A DNA stretch of 64,000 nt from Nocardioides jejuensis (GCF_004337475.1 NZ_SJZJ01000015.1:1-64000), one strand, 5' to 3'. Shown: positions 50,040 through 59,169, counted from the stretch's first letter. The notes: generated from the letters alone by a model not told the origin. Numbers and translations are program-made.

Positions 50040-51181
50040 TGGCCGGATTCTACCCGGTACGGCGGCTCTGCCTCGCGCCCCTGGAAGGCCAGGATCGCGG
50101 GGTTGACCACGGTGCCGTCACGGATCTCGATCGCCCGGCTCAGTGTCTCGTCGGCATCCCACGCAGGAGCACCCTCGAGCACGCGTCGCAGGAACGGGAT
50201 GAGCGCGCTGGTGTTCTCCCAGGTCGCGGAGTTCCACAGGTACGACGGCGAGTGGTCGACGCCGTAGTAGAGGACGTTGTCGCCCACCACGAAGGTCGGC
50301 TCCTCGAAGCTGGTGGGGCGGGCGAAGCTGAAGCCCATGCCCAGGTCGCACGACACGTCGACGAGCAGGCTGCCCGGCCGGAAGGCCGAGAGGTCCTCGT
50401 CGTGCAGGTAGATCAGCGGGTTCGCGGTGTCCTGGAACGTGCAATTGACGACGATGTCGTTCTCCGCGAGGTACGCCGGGAGCGGCTCGCGGCCGCGCTC
50501 TGTGATCACGTCGCTGCCGTTGACCGGGTCGTGCTCGAACTGCCGGATCCGGACGGAGTGGATCGGTGCGCCCACTGCCGCGACGTCCCGGTTGGTCAGC
50601 ACCGCGACCTCGTGCACGCCGTGCGCGTTGAGGGCGGTGACAGCCCCGCGTGCAGTGGCGCCGAAGCCGATCACGACCGCGCTCAGCCGGCGGCCGTAGT
50701 CGCCGGTGAGCCCAGCCAGCTCCAGCGCGTGCAGCACGGAGCAGTAGCCGGCGAGCTCGTTGTTCTTGTGGAAGACGTGCAGCCCGACCGCGCCATCACG
50801 GGTCCAGTGGTTCATCGCCTCGAAAGCGATGAGCGTGAGCCGGTTGTCGATCGCGGCCTGGGTCAGCTCGGTGTCCTGGACGCAGTGCGGCCAGCCCCAG
50901 AGCACCTGCCCCGGACCCATCGCCTCGACGTCGGAGAGCTGCGGCTTGGGCAGCAGGACGACTTCGGACTCCGCCAGCAGCTGCTTGCGGGAGGCGAAGC
51001 CGGCGACGTACGGCAGCAACGCGTCGTCCGCGACGCCGAACCGGGCGGCGTACCCGTGCTCGAGGGTGATGCGTGCCTGGAGGTCAGCATCGAGGTGGGG
51101 GAGGTGATCCGGGTGCAGCGGCAGCCGGTGCTCGTTCTCCTTGGCTGAGGAGCCGATGACGCCGAGCGTCGCGAGGGTCAC
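49970..51181 (-). CDS. N5-(carboxyethyl)ornithine synthase/alanine dehydrogenase-like enzyme
   Basis: A 403-aa two-domain dehydrogenase of the AlaDH/PNT superfamily: TLGVIGSSAKENEHRLPLHPDHL (substrate Arg-Glu-His block), FEAMNHW, a Rossmann loop VIGFGATARGAV and LVDVSCDLGMGFSFARPTSFEEPTF. This subgroup includes N5-(carboxyethyl)ornithine synthases, which reductively join pyruvate to ornithine or lysine. Substrate choice is uncertain. A GTG start at 51181 overlaps the tiny basic gene's stop (GTGA). The C-terminus overlaps prfC by 70 nt. Confidence 0.72.
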   Translation of the reverse strand: MTLATLGVIGSSAKENEHRLPLHPDHLPHLDADLQARITLEHGYAARFGVADDALLPYVAGFASRKQLLAESEVVLLPKPQLSDVEAMGPGQVLWGWPHCVQDTELTQAAIDNRLTLIAFEAMNHWTRDGAVGLHVFHKNNELAGYCSVLHALELAGLTGDYGRRLSAVVIGFGATARGAVTALNAHGVHEVAVLTNRDVAAVGAPIHSVRIRQFEHDPVNGSDVITERGREPLPAYLAENDIVVNCTFQDTANPLIYLHDEDLSAFRPGSLLVDVSCDLGMGFSFARPTSFEEPTFVVGDNVLYYGVDHSPSYLWNSATWENTSALIPFLRRVLEGAPAWDADETLSRAIEIRDGTVVNPAILAFQGREAEPPYRVESGQCPTLAPAVPSPSSATPTRVSPR

Positions 51182-51312
51182 TTCTTCTTGCCCGGATGGA
51201 GCTTGTCGGCGAGCGTCTCCGGCTGGGCGAGATTGCGCTTGTCGGCGCGCTTCTCCTTGATGGACTTGCCGGTTTTCTTGGTCATGCTCTGGCGCGGCGA
51301 CTTGTCGCTCAT
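51178..51312 (-). CDS. Tiny Lys/Arg-rich protein, 44 aa
   Basis: A highly basic peptide (MSDKSPRQSMTKKTGKSIKE... ending in KLHPGKKK) with no hydrophobic segment, likely to bind nucleic acid or ribosomes. It is the first gene of the leftward run and overlaps the next start. The possible GAGAG site upstream is weak. The function is unknown. Confidence 0.6.
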   Translation of the reverse strand: MSDKSPRQSMTKKTGKSIKEKRADKRNLAQPETLADKLHPGKKK

Positions 51313-51395
51313 GTGGGTTCTCTCTGAGAGGAAGCCTGAATGGCTCCTGCTCTCGACAGTACGCCCCACCCGGCGGTCGCACCCCGGCGGGTGTG

Positions 51396-52388
51396 TCAGC
51401 GCGTGACCACGATCTTGCCGTTGGCCTTGCCCTGCTCGACGTACGCCATCGCCTCGAGGGTCTGGTCGAAGTCGAACGTGCGGTCGAGGACCGGGCGGAG
51501 CGTGCCGTCGTCGTAGAGGGCGGCGAGCTTCGCGAGGCGGTCGCCGTCGGCGTGCATGAAGAAGAAGGCGTAGCGGACGCCGAGCTGCTTCGCCCGGCGC
51601 CGGACCTTGCGGCTCAGAGCGGCCATGACCGGCTTGAGCAGCGGCTTGCCGAGTTGGGACGCGAACGCCGGGTCGGGCGGGCCGACCACGCTGATCACCA
51701 GGCCGCCGGGCTTGAGCACGGTCAGCGACTTCTCGAGGCTGGCCGCTCCGAGCGAGTCGAGCACCACGTCGTAGCCGCTCAGGACGTCGGCGAAGTCGGC
51801 CTGCGTGTAGTCGACGACCTCGTCGGCGCCGAGGGCACGGACCTTGGCGACGTCCTTGGTGCCTGCGGTGGTGGCGACGTACGCACCGAGGTGCTTCGCG
51901 ACCTGGATGACCGTCGAGCCGAGCCCGCCGGCTCCCGCGTGCACGAGCACCTTCTGCCCGGGCTGGACCTGGGCCACGTCGACGAGCGCCTGCCATGCAG
52001 CGAGGGCGACGAGCGGCAGTGCGGCAGCCTCGGCGAAGGAGAGCGTTGTGGGCTTGAGCGCAACGTCCCCGGCGTCGATCGCGGCTGCCTCGGCAAAGGC
52101 TCCGATGCGCCGGTCGCGCGGGCGGGCATAGACCTCGTCGCCGACCTCGAAGCCACGGACGTCGGCACCAACGGCGGTGACCACGCCGGCCAGGTCGTGG
52201 CCGAGCACGAAGGGTCGCTTGTAGGGGATCAGCTGCTTGAACTCACCGTTGCGGACCATCTTGTCGAGCGGGTTGATGCTCGCCGCGCGGACGTCGACGA
52301 GGACGTCATGGGGCCCGACCTCGGGCGCCGGTACGTCGGCCTGCTCGAGACCGTCGGGGCCGTAGTGGGTGACGACGAATGCCTTCAT
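51396..52388 (-). CDS. NADPH:quinone oxidoreductase-type MDR enzyme
   Basis: A 330-aa zinc-independent medium-chain dehydrogenase/reductase: DVRAASINPLDKMVRNGEFK, GHDLAGVVTAVG and the NADPH loop VHAGAGGLGSTVIQVAKHLGA, with no structural zinc cysteines. It reduces quinones or enones. Its ATG overlaps the TetR stop by one base (TGATG), so regulator and enzyme are made together. Confidence 0.87.
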   Translation of the reverse strand: MKAFVVTHYGPDGLEQADVPAPEVGPHDVLVDVRAASINPLDKMVRNGEFKQLIPYKRPFVLGHDLAGVVTAVGADVRGFEVGDEVYARPRDRRIGAFAEAAAIDAGDVALKPTTLSFAEAAALPLVALAAWQALVDVAQVQPGQKVLVHAGAGGLGSTVIQVAKHLGAYVATTAGTKDVAKVRALGADEVVDYTQADFADVLSGYDVVLDSLGAASLEKSLTVLKPGGLVISVVGPPDPAFASQLGKPLLKPVMAALSRKVRRRAKQLGVRYAFFFMHADGDRLAKLAALYDDGTLRPVLDRTFDFDQTLEAMAYVEQGKANGKIVVTR

Positions 52389-52999
52389 CAGGAGTCCTGT
52401 CCGGTGGGTGCTGCGGGAGGGAGCGGGGCGGTGGCGATCGTCATCGCGTTGGCGTACGCCGCGGCGAGGAACTGATCGGAGAGCTCGGGGTCGGTGACCG
52501 CGCGGGCCGCCTGGAGTGAGCCGACAAGCATGGTGAAGAGGCCGAGCGCGCGCTGCCGGGTCCTCTGTGGGTCGCCGTCATCGAGGTGACGGGAGATGGC
52601 CGTGACCATCGCCTCCGCGCCGACCGTGTAGGCCTCCCGGACCATGACGTCACAGCGGCCGATCTCGTCGAGCAGCGCAGCCGAGGGGCAACCGCCGGCG
52701 AGGTCGTCGCGGTGGTCGGGGGAGAGGTACCACCGGAGGAAGCCCTCGACCGACTCGAGCCCGGCTGGCAGGGCGTTGACCGCCGCGACCTGGTCCTCGA
52801 GCTGTTGCGCGACGACGGTGGCGACGAGCTCGTCCTTCGAGGCGAAGTGGCCGTAGAAGGCGCCGTTGGTCAGGCCTGCGTCGGCCACCAGCGTCGCGAT
52901 GCCGGAGCCGTCGATGCCGTCGCTCTTGAAGCGGCGGCCGGCGGTCTCGACCATCCGGCGGCGGGTCGCTTCCTTGTGCTCTGCGCTGTAGCGGGCCAT
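52388..52999 (-). CDS. TetR-family regulator
   Basis: A 203-aa protein with HTH IATLVADAGLTNGAFYGHFASKDELVATV (about 36-64) and a C-terminal domain of the AcrR/NemR-like type that includes GGCPSAALLDEIGR. An AAGGAG site lies 9 nt before ATG 52999. It is divergent from the OYE-SDR-hydrolase operon and cotranscribed with a quinone oxidoreductase. It probably senses an electrophilic or quinone-like compound and controls both directions. Confidence 0.87.
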   Translation of the reverse strand: MARYSAEHKEATRRRMVETAGRRFKSDGIDGSGIATLVADAGLTNGAFYGHFASKDELVATVVAQQLEDQVAAVNALPAGLESVEGFLRWYLSPDHRDDLAGGCPSAALLDEIGRCDVMVREAYTVGAEAMVTAISRHLDDGDPQRTRQRALGLFTMLVGSLQAARAVTDPELSDQFLAAAYANAMTIATAPLPPAAPTGQDS

Positions 53000-53040
53000 G
53001 ACGTGGATCTCCTTCCGGGGGCTTGTCAGAACTTTAGCAT

Positions 53041-53064
53041 TACGATCATACTATTACGAACGTA
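53041..53064. promoter_or_regulatory. AT-rich imperfect palindrome between TetR and OYE genes
   Basis: A 24-bp element with TACG...CGTA ends and 9 of 12 symmetric positions, also readable as two direct ATTACGA repeats. The small perfect core TACGAACGTA lies at 53055-53064. It is located 27 bp before the OYE-family ATG in a clearly AT-rich promoter gap, so an operator for the divergent TetR is likely. Confidence 0.55.
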
Positions 53065-53090
53065 CTGCAATCACGAACTGGAGCTGCCCC

Positions 53091-54338
53091 ATGGCCTCGC
53101 TTGCTGATCCGCTCGACCTGCCCTCCGGCGTACGACTGCCCAACCGCATCGCGAAGGCTGCGCTGAGCGAGGCGCTCGGCGATGCCGACAACGCCCCCGA
53201 CGGGCGGATCGTGACGCTGTACCGGCGCTGGGCGCAGGGCGGCTACGGCCTCCTGATCACCGGCAATGTCATGGTCGACCGTGACCACCTGGGGGAGCCG
53301 GGCAACATCGTGATCGAGGACGACCGGGCGCTCCCGCAGCTGACCGCGTGGGCCAAGGCCGCCCACGACGGCGGTGCGGCGATCTTCGTGCAGCTCAACC
53401 ACCCGGGTCGGCAGTCCAACCTGATGGAGATCGGCCACACCCCGGTGGCGCCGAGCGCCGTGGCGCTGGCCCTGCCCGGTGCGACCACGCCGCGCGCCCT
53501 CAGCGATGCCGAGATCGAGGAGATCATCGAGCGGTTCGCCGTTGCTGCCGAGGTCTGCGAGGACGCCGGCTTCGACGGCGTGCAGATCCACGCGGCCCAC
53601 GGCTACCTCGTCACCCAGTTCCTCTCCCCGCTGACCAACCTTCGCGAGGACGCATGGGGCGGCGACCCCGAGCGCCGCATGCGCTTCCTGCTCGAGGTCG
53701 TACGCCGGGTCCGCGGGCGGGTCAGCCCCGGCTTCGCGGTCGCGGTGAAGCTCAACTCCGCCGACTTCCAGCGCGGCGGCTTCGCCGAGGAGGACTCCCG
53801 TGCCGTCGTCGCGGCCCTGGCGCTGGAGGACGTCGACCTGATCGAGGTCAGTGGCGGCAGCTACGAGGAGCCGGCGATGGCGGGTTCCGCAGCTGCGTCG
53901 ACGCGCGCCCGTGAGGCCTACTTCCTCGACTACGCGCGCTCGGTGCGCGACGCCGCGGGTGACGTGCCGATCGCTGTGACCGGAGGCTTCCGCTCGAGCG
54001 CCGGCATGCAGGACGCACTCACGGCCGGAGACTGCGACGTCGTCGGCATCGCGCGGCCGACGGTGACCACCACGGACGCCGCCACCGTGATCCTCCAGGG
54101 CCGCGCGACGCAGCTGACCACCCACGAGATCGCGACCGGGATGCGCGGCCTGCTCGGCCGCTTCGCCGACCTGAAGATGCTCGACGGGGTCCTCAACCTG
54201 GCGTGGAACACCGACCAGCTGCACCGGCTCGCTGCCGGCAAGGAGCCCGATCTCGACCGGGGCCCGCTGCGCACGACGCTCGCCATGATCCGGCGCAACG
54301 GCCGGGTGTCGTTCACGTCGCGCCGGGGCCACCGGTGA
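53091..54338 (+). CDS. Old yellow enzyme-family NADH:flavin oxidoreductase
   Basis: A 415-aa TIM-barrel flavoenzyme: LPNRIAKAALSEAL (FMN site), IFVQLNHPGRQ, GFDGVQIHAAHGYLVTQFLSPLTN (active-site His pair region), VAVKLNSADFQRGGF and VTGGFRSSAGM (phosphate loop). It reduces activated C=C bonds of enones or enoyl compounds. GGAG precedes ATG 53091. The next SDR begins inside its stop (GTGA). Confidence 0.9.
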   Translation: MASLADPLDLPSGVRLPNRIAKAALSEALGDADNAPDGRIVTLYRRWAQGGYGLLITGNVMVDRDHLGEPGNIVIEDDRALPQLTAWAKAAHDGGAAIFVQLNHPGRQSNLMEIGHTPVAPSAVALALPGATTPRALSDAEIEEIIERFAVAAEVCEDAGFDGVQIHAAHGYLVTQFLSPLTNLREDAWGGDPERRMRFLLEVVRRVRGRVSPGFAVAVKLNSADFQRGGFAEEDSRAVVAALALEDVDLIEVSGGSYEEPAMAGSAAASTRAREAYFLDYARSVRDAAGDVPIAVTGGFRSSAGMQDALTAGDCDVVGIARPTVTTTDAATVILQGRATQLTTHEIATGMRGLLGRFADLKMLDGVLNLAWNTDQLHRLAAGKEPDLDRGPLRTTLAMIRRNGRVSFTSRRGHR

Positions 54339-55225
54339 GCCGCGCGGCGTACGACCTCGGAGGGAAGGTCGTCCTGATCACCGGCGGCAACGGCGGCATC
54401 GGGGCGGCGACGGCTCGCACCCTGCTTGCACGTGGCGCCAGCGTGGCGATCGCCGACATCGACCCGACGACCCCGGAGCGCTCCGCTGGGCTGCACCCGA
54501 CCGATGCCTTCGGGTGCGTGGCGGACGTACGCGACCGCGCCTCGCTCGACGCCGCGGTCGAGCAGACGGTCGACCGCTTCGGCCGCCTCGATGTCGTGAT
54601 CGCGAACGCCGGCCTGCTGGCCAAGGCGGCCACCCTGCGAAACACCCCCGTCGCAGACATCGAGGCCACCCTTGCCGTCAACGTGACCGGCGTCGCCAAC
54701 ACCGTTGCCGCGGCACTGCCGGCGGTGATCGCGAGCAAGGGCCAGGTCGTGCTGATCAGCTCGGTCTTCGCCTTCCTCAACGGCATGGGGACGATTCCGT
54801 ACGCGATGAGCAAGGCCGCTGTCGAGCAGATGGGTCGGGGCCTCCGCGTCGAGCTCGCCGACCACGGCGTCTCGGTGTTGACGGCCTACTTCTCCCTCGT
54901 GCAGACGGACATGATCGCGCGCGGCGTCGACGAGGACCCGGTCGTGATGGAGCTCCTCGGCGCCCTGCCAAAGGTGATGCTCAAGCGGATCACGCCCGAC
55001 CAGGCCGCAGCCGGCATCGCCGATGGACTCGAGGCGCGCGACAGCCGCGTCGTCCTGCCGAAGCTCTGGCGACCGGTCTCTGCCCTGCGCGGCGTGGCCG
55101 GCCCAGCCCTCGACGACCGCTTCACCCGCGACCGCCGGATTCTCGACGTCCTCGCCCGCCTCGACGCACGTACGTCCACCCCTGTTGCCGCCACGGCGAC
55201 CCGCCCCCGAAGGAAGAGCTCATGA
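54335..55225 (+). CDS. Short-chain dehydrogenase/reductase
   Basis: A 296-aa SDR: ITGGNGGIGAATA cofactor loop, ADIDPTTPE, NAGLLAKAA, an active-site Ser in LISSVFAF and YAMSKAAVEQ (Tyr/Lys). It interconverts an alcohol and a carbonyl. The GTG start overlaps the OYE stop and its own stop overlaps the hydrolase ATG, giving a tight three-enzyme operon. Confidence 0.88.
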   Translation: MSRAAYDLGGKVVLITGGNGGIGAATARTLLARGASVAIADIDPTTPERSAGLHPTDAFGCVADVRDRASLDAAVEQTVDRFGRLDVVIANAGLLAKAATLRNTPVADIEATLAVNVTGVANTVAAALPAVIASKGQVVLISSVFAFLNGMGTIPYAMSKAAVEQMGRGLRVELADHGVSVLTAYFSLVQTDMIARGVDEDPVVMELLGALPKVMLKRITPDQAAAGIADGLEARDSRVVLPKLWRPVSALRGVAGPALDDRFTRDRRILDVLARLDARTSTPVAATATRPRRKSS

Positions 55226-56076
55226 CCACCTGGAAGACGACCCCCAGCAAGACGATCGACGTCGACGGCACCTCGTTCGCCTACCGTGAGCTCGGCCCGC
55301 GCGGCGGCGTACCGGTGGTGTTCCTGCACCACTTCACCGCCGTCCTCGACGACTGGGACCCGCGGGTCATCGACGGGGTCGCGGCGCAGCACCACGTCAT
55401 CGCCTTCGACAACAGGGGCATCGGCGCGACTGGTGGCAAGGTGCCCACCGACATCGAGCACATGGGTGCCGACGCCATCGCCTTCATCCGCGCCCTCGGC
55501 TACGAGCAGGTCGACCTGATCGGCTTCTCGCTCGGCGGTGCCGTCGCCCAGATGGTCGCCCTCCAGGCTCCCGACCTTGTACGCCGCATGGTCGTCGCCG
55601 GAAGTGGACCGCGCGGTGGCGGTGGCATCTGGAAGATGCCGTTCATCGTCGGCAACGCCTACACGAAGGCTTTCCTGCTGCGGAAGGACCCGCGCCACTT
55701 CCTCTTCTTCCCGCGCACCGCGGAGGGGAAGAAGGCAGCCAACGCCTACTTCGAGCGGCTCGCCGAGCGGACGACGGGTCGCGACAAGCCGATCTCGTCG
55801 CAGGCACGCCTCGCCCAGCTGAAGGCGATCACGTCCGCGGGCATGCACGCCAAGGACGACCTGTCACAGATCAAGATCCCCGTCTTCGTCGCCAACGGGG
55901 ACAAGGACGTGATGGTCGCCAGCGAGCACTCGAAGGACATGGCCGCGCGCCTGCCCGACTCCCGCCTGCGGATCTACCCGCGCTCGGGCCACGGCGGTGT
56001 CTTCCAGTACCACCACGAGTTCGTCCCCGAGGTCCTCGACTTCCTGGGCGCTGGTTCCGCTGCGGCAGTGTCCTGA
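55222..56076 (+). CDS. Alpha/beta-fold hydrolase
   Basis: A 284-aa hydrolase: VVFLHHFTAVLDDWDP (oxyanion), AFDNRGIGATGG, nucleophile elbow GFSLGGAVAQ, late acid in NGDKDVMV and His in SGHGGVFQY. AAGGAAGAG precedes ATG 55222. It sits third in the OYE operon. It could cleave an ester or a ring product; the substrate is unknown. Confidence 0.87.
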   Translation: MTTWKTTPSKTIDVDGTSFAYRELGPRGGVPVVFLHHFTAVLDDWDPRVIDGVAAQHHVIAFDNRGIGATGGKVPTDIEHMGADAIAFIRALGYEQVDLIGFSLGGAVAQMVALQAPDLVRRMVVAGSGPRGGGGIWKMPFIVGNAYTKAFLLRKDPRHFLFFPRTAEGKKAANAYFERLAERTTGRDKPISSQARLAQLKAITSAGMHAKDDLSQIKIPVFVANGDKDVMVASEHSKDMAARLPDSRLRIYPRSGHGGVFQYHHEFVPEVLDFLGAGSAAAVS

Positions 56077-56086
56077 GCGGGCTGCC

Positions 56087-56830
56087 ATGAGCACCCCCGA
56101 CTTCCTGACCATCGATGCGTTCCTCCGCCCGCCGGGCGGCCGGATCAGGTGGCGGCGCAGTCTCCGGCGCGCGATCGACGACGGGATCGACGGGCTCCGT
56201 GGCTCGACCGTCAACCACGCGAACGACGGCACGCACAGCCTGGCTCCACGGGTGCTGCCTGGCGGGGTCGCCCTCGTCGCAGCGTGGGAGTCGGCGGACG
56301 CGGCCCGGGCAGCCTTCGCCGGCCCCCTGCGTGGTGCGATCGATGGTCCGGGCCGCTTCAGCCTCGACGCCGAGATGGTGCGCGTGAAGATCGGGACGGA
56401 CTCGGAGCGCGACCACTGGCACGGCTGGAGGCCCAGCGCCGCGGGGGCGGCGCCGCTCGTCGACGACGAGCCCATGGTTGCCATCGTGCACGGGATCCTC
56501 CGGCGCGGCCGGCTCGTCGAGTTCCTGCGCAACAACCTGCATGCCGCGAGCAGGGCCGCTCACCACCCGGGGCACCGGGGAAGCATCGACATCTCGTCGC
56601 AGCTGCCCTACGAGCACACCTCGATCAGCCTGTGGAAGACCTACGCCCTCGCCCAGGACTTCGCCTACAAGAAGGGCGGCCACGCCACTGCCATGACCCA
56701 CGCGCTCAAGCAGGAGACTCACCGCGCCAGCGTGTTCCTGCAGGCCCGGCCGCTGGCGGCGTCAGGCACGCTCGGCATCGACAAGCCGCCGTTCCCGCAT
56801 CTCCCGGAGGCGCAACGGGCCGGATGCTAG
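56087..56830 (+). CDS. Spheroidene monooxygenase (CrtA)-like protein
   Basis: A 247-aa protein with a region related to CrtA-type ferredoxin-like folds: VLPGGVALVAAWESADAARAAF and SSQLPYEHTSISLWKTYALAQDFAYKKGGHATAMTHALKQETHRASVFLQARPL. In phototrophs CrtA oxygenates carotenoids; haem binding has been reported for the family. Here it ends an OYE/SDR/hydrolase operon, so oxygenation of a terpenoid-like compound is conceivable. The family call is tentative. Confidence 0.55.
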   Translation: MSTPDFLTIDAFLRPPGGRIRWRRSLRRAIDDGIDGLRGSTVNHANDGTHSLAPRVLPGGVALVAAWESADAARAAFAGPLRGAIDGPGRFSLDAEMVRVKIGTDSERDHWHGWRPSAAGAAPLVDDEPMVAIVHGILRRGRLVEFLRNNLHAASRAAHHPGHRGSIDISSQLPYEHTSISLWKTYALAQDFAYKKGGHATAMTHALKQETHRASVFLQARPLAASGTLGIDKPPFPHLPEAQRAGC

Positions 56831-56838
56831 CGACTGTC

Positions 56839-56869
56839 GGCACCCGGGCCGGTCATGAGCCCGGGTGCC
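56839..56869. terminator. Bidirectional hairpin between the CrtA-like and TetR genes
   Basis: An 11-bp perfect stem (56839-56849 / 56859-56869) with a 9-nt loop that contains the TetR stop codon. It is placed between convergent genes. Confidence 0.7.
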
Positions 56870-57554
56870 AGGCGCGCAGCAGTGCAGCTTCGTGCGAGGC
56901 CAGCGCGGAGGCACGATCGGCCCCGAGGCCGACGCAGAACGTGACTCCCATCGGCACCAGCACCTGCCGGACCGGGTCGTCGAACTCGGCGAAGTGGTTG
57001 GCCAGGTCCAGGCTCACGTAGCCGTGCACGAAGCTCCACAGGGCGCCCGCCGCGGCCCTCGGGTCCTCGACCGCGAGCCCGCCGTCGACGCCCAACCGTG
57101 CGGCCGCCGCGATGACGTGCGCGTACGCCGCGTTGAAGGCCGGGGAGTGGCCGGCTCGGCGTTCGGCCTTGGTGGGAGTGGGCCGGTACGTCGCGCGCGT
57201 GGAGAGGCCGAACATCGCGTCGTACAGGTGGGGGTTGGTCCGGGCGAAGGCGAGAGTGGTCAGCGCCATGGTGAAGAGATCCGCGACCGGATCCTCGCTT
57301 GCGCCCACCGCAGCGAACGCCGCGCCGAGCTGGTGGAAGCCGTGGTCCTCCACTGCGCTGAGCAGCTCGGGGACGCCCCCGAAGTAGTTGTAGACGACCA
57401 TGCTCGACATGCCGGCTCGCGCCGCCACCGTCCTGGCCTTGATGGCGGAGGGGCCTTCCTCGGCCAGCATCGCGACGGCTGCGTCGATGAGGCGCTCCGG
57501 GATCCCGTTGGAGAGGCCGGCCGCTGCGCTGGAGGAGGTCGCCATGCGCGTCAT
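56853..57554 (-). CDS. TetR-family regulator
   Basis: A 233-aa protein with HTH AIKARTVAARAGMSSMVVYNYFGGVPELL (about 37-65) and a C-terminal domain of the WHG type (LWSFVHGYVSLDLANHF). ATG 57554 overlaps the GMC oxidase stop (ATGA), favouring it over ATG 57545. It is last in the GMC-TetR operon and likely acts on the GATAAC operator at 59182. Confidence 0.86.
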   Translation of the reverse strand: MTRMATSSSAAAGLSNGIPERLIDAAVAMLAEEGPSAIKARTVAARAGMSSMVVYNYFGGVPELLSAVEDHGFHQLGAAFAAVGASEDPVADLFTMALTTLAFARTNPHLYDAMFGLSTRATYRPTPTKAERRAGHSPAFNAAYAHVIAAAARLGVDGGLAVEDPRAAAGALWSFVHGYVSLDLANHFAEFDDPVRQVLVPMGVTFCVGLGADRASALASHEAALLRAWHPGS

Positions 57555-59152
57555 CGTTCCAAACCAGCGGCTGGGATGTGGGACATGGCGTGCTCCGCGA
57601 GCGCCGCGATCGTCAACGCCGGGTTCACACCCGGGTTGGCCGGGAGAGCGGCGGCGTCGCAGACGACCATGTTCCGGTAGCCGAACACCTGCAGCCGCTC
57701 GTCCACGACGCCGGTCGAGGCGCTCGCGCCGATGGCGGCTCCGCCGAGGACGTGTGCGGTCATCGGCCGGTTGCCGAACACCTCGAACACACTGCCTTGG
57801 GCAATGCCTCCGGTGCGCTCGGCCAGCCACGTTGCGACCCGGTGGCCCGCATCGATGTACGTCGGGGCGGGGCGCGCGTCGTCGCGTGCGGTGGCGAGCC
57901 GGTAGCCACCGCGGAGGATCCGCTTCCTCGCGGTGAACCGGATCGCGTTGTCGCGGGGCTGCATGACCAGCATCATCAGCGTCCGCGCTCCCCAGCCTGC
58001 CCGCATCGTCGATGCCCAGCGAACCGGGTGTCGGGTGACGGTGCCCAGCCAGGCCTGGAGTCGCTGTGCGGTGCTCCCGTCGCGGACCAGGAGCGTGAAC
58101 ATCAGCCGCATGAAGTCGCCGTGCGGTCCGTAGGTGAGGAACTCGATCTGGGTGTCACCGTCGAGCACCACCCGGCTGCTTGCGGTGACGTCGCGCCAGG
58201 TGCCGATGTCCTCGGGGAGCAGGACGGAGAGCACGGCCTCGCTGTTGGTGCGGGCGAGGTGTCCGAGGCGGTCGCTGAGGGCGGGTAGCGAGCCGCGGTG
58301 CTTGCAGTCGGCGAGGAGTTCGTTGGTGCCGACCGCCCCGCCCGCGAACACGACCCCGCGCGCGGTGACGGTGGCGCGCTCGCGGCGCCACCGGGCGCCG
58401 GACCGGCGGGTGGTCACCCGGTAGCCGTCGCTCCCGTCCGCTGCTCCGAGTGGCGTCACGTCCACCACCTCGCGCTCGGCGAAGATCCGGGCGCCGCACT
58501 TCTCGGCGAACCACAGGTAGTTCTTGGTGAGCCGGTTGGCGGCTCCGGTGCGGCAGCCGGTCATGCACTCGCCGCAGCGGGTGCAGCCGGTGCGGTCCGG
58601 CCCCGCGCCCCCGAAGTACGGGTCCGGCACAGTGACTCCCGGCGTACCGAAGAAGACCGCCACGGGCGCCTTGTCGAAACTGCCGCCGAAGTGATCGGCG
58701 ACCTCGCGGGTGAGCCCGCTCGTCACCGACGCCCACGGAGCTGCGCTCGCCCCGAGCATCCGCTCAGCCTCCCGGTAGTGGGGATCGAGGCGCTCCGCCC
58801 AGCCAGTCGGGTCCGTCCATTGGGGATCGGCGAAGAAGGCCTCGTGTGGACGGAAGAGGACTCCGCCGTAGACCAGACTTCCGCCACCGACCCCGGTCTG
58901 GGTGGAGCTGAACACGTGCCGGAAGAGGACGTTGCGCATGATCCCGCGCAGTCCGAGTGCGGGCGCCCACACGAAGCGACGGCTGTCCGAGGCCGATGCG
59001 GGCAGCTCGTCGTCGGCGTACGACCGTCCGCGCTCGATGACGGCGACGCGATGTCCCTTCTCCGCCAGGCGCAGCGCGGCGACGCTCCCGCCGAAGCCGG
59101 ATCCGATGACGACCCAGTCGTGGTCCAGCGGGTGTGGGGTGGTGCTGCTCAC
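57551..59152 (-). CDS. GMC oxidoreductase, ChoD/cholesterol oxidase-like, second copy
   Basis: A 533-aa FAD oxidase related to the protein at 25151. It has GSGFGGSVAALRLAEKG, GVGGGSLVYGGVL and the cysteine cluster GCTRCGECMTGCRTGAAN. The C-terminal HVLGGAAIGASASTGVVD and NPGVNPALTIAALAEHAM follow. It is probably a lipid or sterol alcohol dehydrogenase/oxidase. The GTG start at 59152 has GAGGAG before it. It is translationally coupled to its own TetR. Confidence 0.85.
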   Translation of the reverse strand: MSSTTPHPLDHDWVVIGSGFGGSVAALRLAEKGHRVAVIERGRSYADDELPASASDSRRFVWAPALGLRGIMRNVLFRHVFSSTQTGVGGGSLVYGGVLFRPHEAFFADPQWTDPTGWAERLDPHYREAERMLGASAAPWASVTSGLTREVADHFGGSFDKAPVAVFFGTPGVTVPDPYFGGAGPDRTGCTRCGECMTGCRTGAANRLTKNYLWFAEKCGARIFAEREVVDVTPLGAADGSDGYRVTTRRSGARWRRERATVTARGVVFAGGAVGTNELLADCKHRGSLPALSDRLGHLARTNSEAVLSVLLPEDIGTWRDVTASSRVVLDGDTQIEFLTYGPHGDFMRLMFTLLVRDGSTAQRLQAWLGTVTRHPVRWASTMRAGWGARTLMMLVMQPRDNAIRFTARKRILRGGYRLATARDDARPAPTYIDAGHRVATWLAERTGGIAQGSVFEVFGNRPMTAHVLGGAAIGASASTGVVDERLQVFGYRNMVVCDAAALPANPGVNPALTIAALAEHAMSHIPAAGLER

Positions 59153-59169
59153 GGCGTCTCCTCGGGCTC

